Of a DNA stretch of 51,451 nt, positions 43,861 to 51,399 are shown piece after piece (the stretch's first letter is position 1; each line of letters begins with the position of its first letter). The DNA is taken from the NCBI GenBank assembly GCA_017429835.1, contig JAFROD010000018.1, positions 1 to 51,451 on the forward strand, given 5' to 3'. This DNA comes from Oscillospiraceae bacterium. GTDB lineage: Bacteria; Bacillota; Clostridia; Oscillospirales; Oscillospiraceae. The position numbers were made by a program, and so were the translations under genes. The notes beneath the pieces were generated by a model. It saw nothing but the letters and a program-made list of their open reading frames with translations. It had not been told where the DNA came from and did no database searches.

Positions 43861-45123
43861 ATGAAAAATCTGAATCATCATTCTATCCTTTTGATTGTCA
43901 CAGTCATTGCAGCGGCGCTGCTCCTGTCCGCCTGCGGCATCATCAGTCAGGCAACTGCAAGCGCAGAGAATGCGACAGCAGTTCTTTCTTCCGGCGGCGC
44001 AGGCGTAACGTCGGCTGCTGCCGGCAACGCCTATGAGGAAGCGTTTTCCGACCGCGATCTCTCCGGTGATTACGATACTGCCGGGAGCGCTGCGATCCTG
44101 CTGAACGGAACGACCGCAACGACCAGTTCCGAAGCCGTGCAGGTTTCCGGCGGCACTGTGACGATCACTGCCGGCGGCACCTACGTTCTGTCCGGCACGC
44201 TGGAAAACGGCAGTATCATCGTCAACGTCAGCAAGGACGACAAGGTACAGCTCGTGCTCGACGGCGCGTCGATCCATTCGGCTACTTTCGCGGCGATCTA
44301 CGTCGTGCAGGCAGACAAGGTGTTTATCACGCTGGAAGACGGCTCTGTTAACACGCTCTCCAACGGCGGCAGCTACGCGCAGATCGACGACAACGATGTA
44401 GACGCAGTCGTCTTTGCCAAGGACGACATCACCTTCAACGGTAACGGCACGCTCCGCATCACCGCCGAAGACGGCAGCGGAATCGTCGGCAAGGACGAGG
44501 TAACGATCGCCTCAGGCGTCTATGAGATCACCGCTGCAAAGCACGCGATCCGCGCGAAGGACAGTCTCGCAATCGCAGACGGCAGCTTTACGCTCAGCGC
44601 GTCGGAGGACGGCCTGCACGCCGAGAACAGCGACGACGAGTCTCTCGGCAACCTCTATATTGCGGGCGGCAGCTTCGTCATCACCGTCGGCGACGACGCG
44701 ATCCATGCCAACACCCTGCTGCAGATTGACGGGGGCACGTTCAACATCACCGCAGCGGAAGGGTTGGAAGCGACCTATATCCAGATCAACGGCGGATCCA
44801 TTCAGATTTCGGCGTCCGACGACGGCGTCAACGCCGCACGCAAATCGTCGCTCTATACGCCCACCTTTGAGATGAACGACGGCACGCTGACTATCGTGAT
44901 GGGCGCGGGCGACACGGACGGCATTGATTCCAACGGCAACATCGTCGTCAACGGCGGCACGATCGACGTGACCGGTCAGTCCCCCTTCGACTACGACGGC
45001 ACCGCGCAGTTTAACGGCGGCACGATCATCGTCAACGGCCAGCAGGTCGACTCCATTCCCAACCAGATGATGGGCGGCGGTGCCGGCGGCATGGGTGGCG
45101 GTGCCGGTGGCAGACGCCCGTAA
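43861..45123 (+). CDS. DUF4353-type carbohydrate-binding lipoprotein
   Basis: The 420-residue protein has lipobox LSAC with Cys25. A beta-helix-like domain (about 90-395) follows, built of repeats such as GGTYVLSGTL, LTLEDGSVNTLSNGG-like, NGNGTLRITAEDGSGIVGKDEV, ASEDGLHAENSDD, SASDDGVNAAR and GDTDGIDSNGNIVVNGG. The tail is Gly-rich (MMGGGAGGMGGGAGG). The same repeats and Gly-rich tail occur in the SLH protein at 37471. Asp/Asn/Gly turns suggest calcium or sugar binding. It follows the two-component genes after a terminator; a lone TACAAT at 43820-43825 without a good -35 fits activation by the response regulator. Confidence 0.85.
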   Translation: MKNLNHHSILLIVTVIAAALLLSACGIISQATASAENATAVLSSGGAGVTSAAAGNAYEEAFSDRDLSGDYDTAGSAAILLNGTTATTSSEAVQVSGGTVTITAGGTYVLSGTLENGSIIVNVSKDDKVQLVLDGASIHSATFAAIYVVQADKVFITLEDGSVNTLSNGGSYAQIDDNDVDAVVFAKDDITFNGNGTLRITAEDGSGIVGKDEVTIASGVYEITAAKHAIRAKDSLAIADGSFTLSASEDGLHAENSDDESLGNLYIAGGSFVITVGDDAIHANTLLQIDGGTFNITAAEGLEATYIQINGGSIQISASDDGVNAARKSSLYTPTFEMNDGTLTIVMGAGDTDGIDSNGNIVVNGGTIDVTGQSPFDYDGTAQFNGGTIIVNGQQVDSIPNQMMGGGAGGMGGGAGGRRP

Positions 45124-45144
45124 TGGAATACCCGAACGACTTAA

Positions 45145-45182
45145 GACCACCGGTCGATTTCGTATGAAATCGACCGGTGGTC
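45145..45182 (+). repeat. Perfect 17-bp inverted repeat
   Basis: Bases 45145-45161 pair perfectly with 45166-45182 around GTAT, with no T tract behind. It lies after the DUF4353 lipoprotein gene, at the edge between G+C-rich and AT-rich DNA. Confidence 0.8.
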
Positions 45183-45215
45183 AGCATGTTAATCCCGAAT
45201 CCCGCATTTATACGC

Positions 45216-45251
45216 AGAAAAGCCGCAGGGCTGATGCCCCGCGGCTTTTCT
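45216..45251 (+). terminator. Terminator after the DUF4353 lipoprotein
   Basis: A roughly 16-bp stem with one mismatch (45216-45231 with 45236-45251) has an A-rich 5' side and TTTTCT on the 3' side. It is the most likely end of the lipoprotein transcript. Confidence 0.75.
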
Positions 45252-45340
45252 GGTCCGAGTGTTTATAACGGATTTGATAATTGATGGAGCCGGGTATACA
45301 TATTACCACGACAATTTTATTCATTGAGAATCCAATAATC

Positions 45341-47377
45341 TTAGTTGTTATATTTTATGAAAGCCTTGCCGGTGATGTCTGTTTTTCTATATGAAGAAGG
45401 TTCCATATTATTAATTATTTCCGTAAGCTCATGGCTATTTAATGTTATCGCCATAATTACCTGACTGTATCCGCTCAAAGCAGACGTTGACGTAATAAAG
45501 CTTCTCATATCTTGCGGCACTATGCTCTGCTGCGCTGGCTCGTCAAGTATTATTAGACCTGGGTGGTTACCTCCTTTTTCAAGGGATACTTGGAGTAACG
45601 CCATAGTAAATGCCCATATAACGCGAATGCCATCACTAGCAGAAGAGTCGAATTTCATATCAAAACCATCAATAGTGGGAAGGAGCGACTCGTCAGAGAT
45701 ATCAATCGCACTGAAGTCCGTCAAACTGCTGTAATTATATAACCGAAGGTTTTCTATGAATTTTGTTTTCAACAGTCGAATTTTCTCGATATCCTCTTCT
45801 GATTTATCACGAGCCGGCAGCTTAGATCTGCTCTCCAGAAAGGTGCCCCATCTATCAGATAACTCATTAAGATCCAATAAAAACGCATCGTATTCCGCCT
45901 GCAGTTTTTTTAGATCATCTATTCTTCGCCCAATTTCGATTCTTTTAAGTGTGATAGCTTCAGAAGTATCTGCATCTGTAGTTGTGTACAAGTCTGATCT
46001 CAAAGCCTGTGCTAGCCTTCTAAGCCCTATGATGTTTGCAGACAAACTGGTTTTGTCTTTATCCAGTTGACTTTTCCGAGCTTGGTGGTTAGATAATGCA
46101 AACGCCAACATCTTCTTTTGTTCTTTTAAGTGAACAATGTTCTCTTCGATATCCATGAAAACAAGATTAGATTCAGCTTGTATCATATTATCATGGATTT
46201 TCTGCCCACACACCGGGCATACATCGGGGCTGATGTCAAGACCAGCATCAGAGCCGAAATTTTGCAGCCTAGCAGCATCATTGTTATTCTGGATATCTGC
46301 GTCAATAAAAGCAATGTCGTTTTTCAGTCGCTCAATTATTTCATTCTCGTAGAAAAGGTCATGCTCTATTTGTGATTCTCTTTTCTCCAAATCTCTAATG
46401 GCTTGAACCGTTTCAGAGAGTTCTTTGTTCAATGCATCGAAATTATCAATTACCTTCGGTTTTAATTGCCGTATCTGCGAATATTGGTCTTGAAGTTGCT
46501 GTATCATTACATTAATAGGCTTATCGGTTGCAATATAGACGGCAATTCTTGAATAATCTCTGTCATTCAGAATACGAGGATGAAGTGGCAAATTAAATAC
46601 GCTTCCACTCTGCTGAGAAACACTATTTCGAAAAGTGTCAATCCTCCTGGTCCAGTCTAATTCGATTTGCTCTTTCTCACTCCTTAGCCGTGCCCGTTCT
46701 TTTTCATTTTTTATTGTGTCCAAATCTAAAAGAAATTCAACAACTCTCTTTTTTGATTCCCGAATTCCAAAGACTGGCATTCCAGAAAGGATATCTGACC
46801 AGCCATGTTTTTGCTCAATAAACATGGCAGAGAACACAATCTGTAGATACAGTTTTCTTTCATTTCCATCCGAAGTTCCAACAACAGGAAGAGAGATATG
46901 AAGGAATTCTTCCAGAAATGTATGAAAGCCCTTTTCACTCGTTGCAGCCTTTTGGATATTAACATAGTAATCTATTCTTTGAGTGCGGGGATCGTTTATA
47001 GCATCATAGTGCCCATAATATACACTTACCAATCGATTATCCTTATGATCAGAAGTGATACTTCTGTATATAGTAACCGTTTCATAACCATTGCAAATTT
47101 CCAAATATGCCCCCGATTCTAGTACTTTATATGCCTTTTGACAGTCTTCTATGGCTGTTTTAAATGCAGATGTCAGCACCTTACTTCCAATACCGCCAAC
47201 ACCACCTATTATTTGCTCCAGCCCTAAACAATAGTAGATTGCAGCAAGGATGGAGCTTTTGCCACAGGTGTTGTTTTCACTTGCTATAAAATTCAACCCA
47301 GATGCGAATGGTGTATCAATGCCATAGAGCCCGTTTGCCGTTGTAATCTCGATTCGTAAACGATTAATTCGAAGCAT
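45341..47377 (-). CDS. Rad50/SMC-like ABC ATPase of an ABC-3C-type system
   Basis: The 678-residue protein has Walker A ASENNTCGKSS (32-42), Walker B LIILDEPAQQS (608-618) and a His-containing end loop (NSHEL). Long coiled coils (about 215-365 and 395-545) flank a CPVC zinc-hook motif (387-390), giving a small Rad50-like folding rod. It should dimerise on DNA or with partners and hydrolyse ATP. It overlaps the preceding small gene by 14 nt and is last in a four-gene operon. Base composition is much more AT-rich than the left part of the window, indicating transfer. Confidence 0.88.
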   Translation of the reverse strand: MLRINRLRIEITTANGLYGIDTPFASGLNFIASENNTCGKSSILAAIYYCLGLEQIIGGVGGIGSKVLTSAFKTAIEDCQKAYKVLESGAYLEICNGYETVTIYRSITSDHKDNRLVSVYYGHYDAINDPRTQRIDYYVNIQKAATSEKGFHTFLEEFLHISLPVVGTSDGNERKLYLQIVFSAMFIEQKHGWSDILSGMPVFGIRESKKRVVEFLLDLDTIKNEKERARLRSEKEQIELDWTRRIDTFRNSVSQQSGSVFNLPLHPRILNDRDYSRIAVYIATDKPINVMIQQLQDQYSQIRQLKPKVIDNFDALNKELSETVQAIRDLEKRESQIEHDLFYENEIIERLKNDIAFIDADIQNNNDAARLQNFGSDAGLDISPDVCPVCGQKIHDNMIQAESNLVFMDIEENIVHLKEQKKMLAFALSNHQARKSQLDKDKTSLSANIIGLRRLAQALRSDLYTTTDADTSEAITLKRIEIGRRIDDLKKLQAEYDAFLLDLNELSDRWGTFLESRSKLPARDKSEEDIEKIRLLKTKFIENLRLYNYSSLTDFSAIDISDESLLPTIDGFDMKFDSSASDGIRVIWAFTMALLQVSLEKGGNHPGLIILDEPAQQSIVPQDMRSFITSTSALSGYSQVIMAITLNSHELTEIINNMEPSSYRKTDITGKAFIKYNN

Positions 47378-47846
47378 TGCTTGTCCCCCAATAATCTGTA
47401 ATAACTTTTATCCTTTTTTCTGTTAGTTTTTTTGATATGGTATTCAACCTTGATATCTCTGTGACCATGATATCCCCAGCCAATTTGATTCTTTCTGCAT
47501 AATTATGGCCCGCTGTTGTCAGTACATAACTACCTGCTTTTAATTGCGCAATAAGGCCATATGCAATTCCGAACGTTAATGCATAGTTGACAGCAGGATC
47601 AAAACGGACTAATGGCATGGAATCTCGTCCTTCTGAAAGCATGGATAGATATTCCATAGCTTCATCTGAAATTAGGGCACCAGATATCATTTGCAGTTTT
47701 ATCAGTGAGCAAGTGTCTTTCCTACCACAGATTCGGAGAATTAAACAGATTTGGGATACTTTATAGCTGATTCGGTAATTATATGGAACAGCATCAGGCT
47801 TAGCATTAAAAACGATATCTCCTGTTATCAAATCCAGATTGCTCAT
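47364..47846 (-). CDS. Small middle component of the ABC-3C-like system
   Basis: The 160-residue protein has no clear catalytic motif. Its middle part (SLIKLQMISGALISDEAMEYL, then LTTAGHNYAERIK) looks like a winged-helix or coupling domain. It is placed between the nuclease-like gene and the ATPase gene, with a 4-nt overlap upstream and a 14-nt overlap downstream. In predicted ABC-three-component conflict systems a small 'middle component' occupies this place. The assignment is from context. Confidence 0.65.
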   Translation of the reverse strand: MSNLDLITGDIVFNAKPDAVPYNYRISYKVSQICLILRICGRKDTCSLIKLQMISGALISDEAMEYLSMLSEGRDSMPLVRFDPAVNYALTFGIAYGLIAQLKAGSYVLTTAGHNYAERIKLAGDIMVTEISRLNTISKKLTEKRIKVITDYWGTSNASN

Positions 47847-48808
47847 GTTAATTTTCTCCTGAATTCCATTGAGCAGTCGGCTAGCCAGCCGGCAACAAGG
47901 CTCTGCTTTAGTTCCCCAATTGATGCCTGATCGAAAGTGTTGGAGAAGTCTTTTTCTAGTTTTTCACCAAATTCGGTCAAAATACCAGTAAATACCTCAT
48001 TATTCAATCGTTGGTCGGTGTTCATAGTCGTTTTTATAGTAACTTCGTTTTTATAGCTTTGCTCAAGCCTGTATAAGTCAGCATAAATCTCAGGAAAGCT
48101 TATCCGTAATTTGGCCATGTTTTCCACTCCGCTTATGTAGAAGTCAACATAGATGCCGATGATTTTGTTTAACCCTGGATCACTGTCGTCTTCGATATTC
48201 ATTACGGCTTTTACCTTTCTTCGGATGTTGTTGACTTTTTCGGACTCGCAGTCTGACCATCTTATAGGGGAAATGTGCTGAACTGCTAGATTAAGCCTGG
48301 TAGCTGAATAATTATTTCGTATAATACAGCCTATCTCTGGAGCAAAATCGTCAGCGATCTTAATTACTATTTGAAAATCATCTGCTATATGGCTGCATGC
48401 AATAGGCTTATTCGCTTTTGCTGATAACACTTCTTCTTGTTTTGCTCTTGCATGGGTTAGGATTCTTGAATCTCTATATTCGGGTATATTGAAATGCCAT
48501 TCATGTATGCTAGGAACACCTAAGCTTTTCATTCTTGTTGCGTTATCCAGCAGTTTCTTTATATCTGCAGTCATCTTTGTGCGAAGATGCCGATATAATT
48601 CCTCATCTGAATAGTAACGTTCTGGATAGTAGCATTGGTGCACAATGCCAGTTTTGGTATAGCCTTCTATTCCAGCATCCCCCTTATGAATGGCAGGGAT
48701 AGCAACATAATGCTGTTCTTGATACCTCAATCGATAACAACGCACACATAAATCTTCCCATGCATCACCATTCATATCTCCGTTGAGCAGTTCTAACACT
48801 CTACTCAT
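47843..48808 (-). CDS. Restriction-endonuclease-like effector of the ABC-3C-like system
   Basis: The 321-residue protein has an N-terminal segment that looks like a PD-(D/E)xK nuclease of the Mrr kind: Glu18 (WEDLC), GDAGIEGY with Asp44 and Glu48, and HQCY at 57-60. The usual Lys of the Q-x-K step is Tyr60, so activity may be altered. The C-terminal part (about 210-320) is helical and probably binds the partner proteins, as in ABC-3C effectors. Four-base ATGA overlaps join it to the genes on both sides. An AGGAGG-like site lies in the 3' end of the gene before it. Confidence 0.65.
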   Translation of the reverse strand: MSRVLELLNGDMNGDAWEDLCVRCYRLRYQEQHYVAIPAIHKGDAGIEGYTKTGIVHQCYYPERYYSDEELYRHLRTKMTADIKKLLDNATRMKSLGVPSIHEWHFNIPEYRDSRILTHARAKQEEVLSAKANKPIACSHIADDFQIVIKIADDFAPEIGCIIRNNYSATRLNLAVQHISPIRWSDCESEKVNNIRRKVKAVMNIEDDSDPGLNKIIGIYVDFYISGVENMAKLRISFPEIYADLYRLEQSYKNEVTIKTTMNTDQRLNNEVFTGILTEFGEKLEKDFSNTFDQASIGELKQSLVAGWLADCSMEFRRKLT

Positions 48809-49023
48809 ATCCTTTGTCCTCCTGTAAAAAGGTTTATGCTAAGGGAAGAAATGCGATAATCTGGTTGTTTTTTTAGAGAAATGATATCTATATAAAAATC
48901 GGTGTCGTCATTGAGAAAGCAGACTCTTACAATTTGGAAGGTCTCTAGTATTTCTCTAATAATCACTGCCTTTTGCATCAAATATGCAATATCTCCAATC
49001 TGAGGTAAGAATGGCTTTTTCAT
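48805..49023 (-). CDS. Small protein, first gene of the ABC-3C-like operon
   Basis: A 72-residue protein starting MKKPFLPQIGDIAYLMQKA. I do not recognise a family. It has a short beta/alpha pattern and no membrane helix. The ATG at 49023 has GAGGAGG nine bases upstream; the TTG at 49032 is less likely. It overlaps the effector gene by four bases, so it is part of the operon. Its place suggests an inhibitor, an accessory subunit or a regulator. Confidence 0.7.
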   Translation of the reverse strand: MKKPFLPQIGDIAYLMQKAVIIREILETFQIVRVCFLNDDTDFYIDIISLKKQPDYRISSLSINLFTGGQRI

Positions 49024-49074
49024 AATCAACAACCTCCTCAGACTATGGGAACAAAAAACAATTCATCACGCTAA

Positions 49075-49103
49075 ATTATATAACACTTAGGGATAAATTA
49101 CAA
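49075..49103 (-). promoter_or_regulatory. Promoter of the ABC-3C-like operon
   Basis: On the minus strand TTGTAA (49098-49103), a 17-bp spacer and TATAAT (49075-49080), about 50 bp before the first gene. Confidence 0.8.
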
Positions 49104-49146
49104 GAGACAGAAACATGATATGTTCTGAAAATCGATCATAATGGTA

Positions 49147-49163
49147 TATAGTGTCACACTATA
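49147..49163 (+). repeat. 17-bp palindrome TATAGTGT-C-ACACTATA
   Basis: A perfect odd-length palindrome lies between the divergent promoters of the ABC-3C-like operon and the TnpV unit. It could be an operator or an old element end. No regulator is encoded directly beside it. Confidence 0.6.
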
Positions 49164-49180
49164 CGGGACTATTCGCACAT

Positions 49181-49209
49181 TCGACAAGCTCGCTTTCTTC
49201 GGCTACAAT
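49181..49209 (+). promoter_or_regulatory. Promoter of the TnpV unit
   Basis: TCGACA (49181-49186), a 17-bp spacer and TACAAT (49204-49209) precede the small gene at 49234. Confidence 0.6.
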
Positions 49210-49233
49210 GGGGCTGAAGGAGGCGAGCTTGAT

Positions 49234-49416
49234 ATGCGACGAGAAAAACGCTATATCTACATGGACAGCGCGGAGCACCGGCTGGCGATCGTGGGAATGA
49301 ATCACTCCCGAAACCATCTGATCCAAACCGGAAAACCAACGGAAGATGTGGACGCCCTGCTGCTCAAGCTGTGGAAGGCCAAAGTCAAACACCACGACCA
49401 CAGAAGAAAATCATAG
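49234..49416 (+). CDS. Small basic protein next to tnpV
   Basis: A 60-residue protein (MRREKRYIYMDSAEHRLAI...), rich in His, Lys and Arg, with a basic tail. AAGGAGG lies ten bases before the ATG. Small genes of this sort occur before tnpV in clostridial integrative elements; the function is unknown. The longer frame starting at 49141 overlaps the promoter and was not used. Confidence 0.6.
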   Translation: MRREKRYIYMDSAEHRLAIVGMNHSRNHLIQTGKPTEDVDALLLKLWKAKVKHHDHRRKS

Positions 49417-49476
49417 CAACATAGTACGCGCCAAATTGAGAAAAAACAAAACAAAAACCGAATGGAGGAAAGGAAA

Positions 49477-49824
49477 ATGCTGGAATTGACTTATCATTGG
49501 GAAGGCGACTATTTGATCGCGGATCTGGAGCCGCCGGAGGCGCCGCGGATTGGCAAGTACGGCACGATGCGGCATAATTACCTGCGGGACTATCATCGAG
49601 GCATTTTCGACGGGATGCTGCTGTCCGGCAAGCTGAACGCCCACCTGGAGGAGGTGGACCGCGAGGCCAACGAAATGACGGAGCGACTGACCACGCAAAT
49701 GGCAAAAGCAGAAGGGGTAACCGAACAGCTCAAAGCCGCAGACCAAATGAAATGGGTCAAACGCATGAACAGCATCCAGGACCGTGCCGAGGAAATTGTG
49801 ACAAACGAATTGATCTATTGTTAA
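49477..49824 (+). CDS. tnpV: TnpV family protein (mobile-element protein)
   Basis: The 115-residue protein matches TnpV of Tn4451-type clostridial elements in length and key blocks: LTYHWEGDYLIADL at the start, GKYGTMRHNYLRDYHRG, LLSGKLNAHLEEVDREA and EQLKAADQMKWVKRMNSI near the end. The TnpV function is unknown; it marks integrative or mobilisable DNA. I chose the ATG at 49477, with an AGG-rich site before it and the family's usual start, over 49462. A decayed second copy follows. Confidence 0.88.
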   Translation: MLELTYHWEGDYLIADLEPPEAPRIGKYGTMRHNYLRDYHRGIFDGMLLSGKLNAHLEEVDREANEMTERLTTQMAKAEGVTEQLKAADQMKWVKRMNSIQDRAEEIVTNELIYC

Positions 49825-49910
49825 AGCAGACGAGCGGAGAGGCCAAATGGTATCTCCGCTCTTTTCCCTATCATGTTCGTTTTCTCATAATCAAGTGGTT
49901 GGCACAGTTT

Positions 49911-50261
49911 GTGCAAATATACGAGCTTCACGGGGGCTATTATATCCCGTGTCTGACAGTTCCAACCAAAGAAAAGCGTCCGATCGGAGCATCGGGACAA
50001 CGGCACTTGCGGCGTTATATCCGGCAACACCGCGAGGCGCTCTATGCAGAGCTTTTGACCTCCGGCAAGCTGAACGGTCATCTTGCCGATCTGAACGAAC
50101 AGGCGGAGGATATGTTCTTTCGGCTGGTAAAACAGATGGCAGACCGTGAGAGTGTGACCGAACAGTTCAAGGTCCAGGATCAAATGCTGTGGGTGTAGCG
50201 TATGAACAACATACGGGATAGGGCAAAGGAGGTTGTGAACAATGAGATGATTTATAATTGA
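49911..50261 (+). pseudogene. tnpV: Second tnpV copy with internal amber stop
   Basis: One frame runs from about 49911 (GTG, IYELHGGYYIPCL) to a stop at 50259-50261 and spans the full TnpV length of 117 codons. It keeps RHLRRYIRQHREALYAEL, LLTSGKLNGHLADLNEQA and EQFKVQDQMLWV, and ends RMNNIRDRAKEVVNNEMIYN. A TAG at 50196-50198 interrupts it exactly where relatives have Lys or Gln (WV-K/Q-RMN). A single CAG to TAG change would explain it. N-terminal residues also diverge. It is probably inactive unless the stop is read through. Confidence 0.8.
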
Positions 50262-50328
50262 GATAAGTGCATGGGGATATAAAAATCCACGATCTTAAAA
50301 GATATTCTCATCTTTTCGTGAGTGCATC

Positions 50329-50357
50329 TTGAATTTTCGGTTGTAACGTGTTATAAT
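50329..50357 (+). promoter_or_regulatory. Promoter of the XRE/methyltransferase unit
   Basis: TTGAAT (50329-50334), a 17-bp spacer and TATAAT (50352-50357), about 28 bp before the ATG at 50385. Confidence 0.75.
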
Positions 50358-50384
50358 ATGTCAAACTTCAGTTGAGGTGCAATT

Positions 50385-50597
50385 ATGACCGTAAGTTACG
50401 ATAAGCTTTGGAAGCTTTTGATAGACAAAAGACTAAACCGAACAGAGTTAAAGAACCTATCAGGAGTCAGCTTCAATGTGCTTGCCAAAATGGGACGGAA
50501 TGAGTTTGTTTCGTTAGAGAGTTTGTGTAAAATATGCTCTGCTCTTGGTTGTGATATAGGGGAGATTATGGAGTTTACTAATGATGGAATTGCTTGA
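50385..50597 (+). CDS. XRE-family transcriptional regulator (Cro/C1 helix-turn-helix)
   Basis: The 70-residue protein is almost entirely a helix-turn-helix: YDKLWKLLIDKRLNRTELKNLSGVSFNVLAKMGRNEFVSLESLCKICSALGCDIGEIM. Small XRE regulators of this form are typically encoded before a DNA methyltransferase and control its expression, which is the arrangement here: its end overlaps the methyltransferase start by 17 nt. The reading frame is intact. Confidence 0.88.
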   Translation: MTVSYDKLWKLLIDKRLNRTELKNLSGVSFNVLAKMGRNEFVSLESLCKICSALGCDIGEIMEFTNDGIA

Positions 50598-51324
50598 TTT
50601 TGTTATTCTGAGAACAAACGAATACATTGACAAAATGCCTAAACCTCAGCGAAAAAAGTACGGGCAGTGTTTTACCAGCAAAGAAACTGCAGCTTTTATG
50701 GCAGGGCTGTTTGATGTGCCTACTGACAAGTCAACATTAAGAGTTTTGGATGCAGGGGCTGGATCGGGGCAAATCCCAATCCCCAAAATATGATTTGGTT
50801 ATCGGTAATCCCCCATACATGAAGATTGCAAAGGATGCGCCGGAAGCAAAAGCAATGGCTGATGTATGCTATGGCGCTCCCAACTTATATTTTTTGTTTG
50901 CATCAATGGGTGCTTTTAACCTTGCGTCAGGTGGAGAAATGGTGTATATCATTCCTCGCTCTTGGACTTCGGGGGCTTTTTTAAGAAGTTCCGTCAAAAA
51001 TTCTTAAAATAATATGCTTTAGAGTATACTTTATCGAATCGGTTACATCTGTTGGCTCAATGGAGCCAAAGCGTATCAAAGAAATTGAGGAAATGACATT
51101 AGGAGTCACAGCAGTAAAAATTTATGTTACTGCTTTTCTTGATTTTAAAACTTTTATAAGGTTCTCTAAAATACTTGCCTGGGAAACAGAGGTTTGGAAT
51201 GTGGAGACAAGTTTTTAGGGCCGAGAAAATAATAATGTGCAGTAAAGTAGGTGAAGCAGTCAATATGGCATTGACAAAAGAAGAAATTGAAAGGCGACTG
51301 ATAAATAACGACTGCACCTGGTAA
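50581..51324 (+). pseudogene. Decayed N6-adenine DNA methyltransferase (Eco57I-like)
   Basis: The first piece (50581-50793) has KKYGQCFTSKETAAFMAGL and the SAM-binding LRVLDAGAGSG, then stops. A second piece in another frame, joined near 50770-50790, has KYDLVIGNPPYMKIAKDAPEA, GAPNLYFLFASMG and EMVYIIPRSWTSGA. The roughly 80 residues normally between SAM motif and NPPY are deleted, with a shift of frame. A lost T in the run at 50979-50984 breaks the frame again (FKKFRQ expected). Later fragments (for example MTLGVTAVKIYVTAFLDF at about 51092, and a short frame 51235-51324) have no clear relative. The gene is dead. Confidence 0.85.
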
Positions 51325-51325
51325 G

Positions 51326-51367
51326 ATGAAAGTAGACACTAAAAAAGTGCCTACTTTCATTTTTTTG
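51326..51367 (+). terminator. Hairpin terminator upstream of the IS3-like gene
   Basis: A 15-bp stem with one mismatch (51326-51340 with 51346-51360) and an A5 loop is followed by T7. It may lie in the left end of the insertion sequence and shield the transposase from outside transcription. Confidence 0.75.
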
Positions 51368-51399
51368 TTGTAGAATTAGAGAAGAGAGGAGATGAAAAC

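Noticed and set aside
45145..45182. The 17-bp inverted repeat as the terminator of the DUF4353 lipoprotein gene.
   Set aside because: It lacks a T tract; the hairpin at 45216-45251 fits better.
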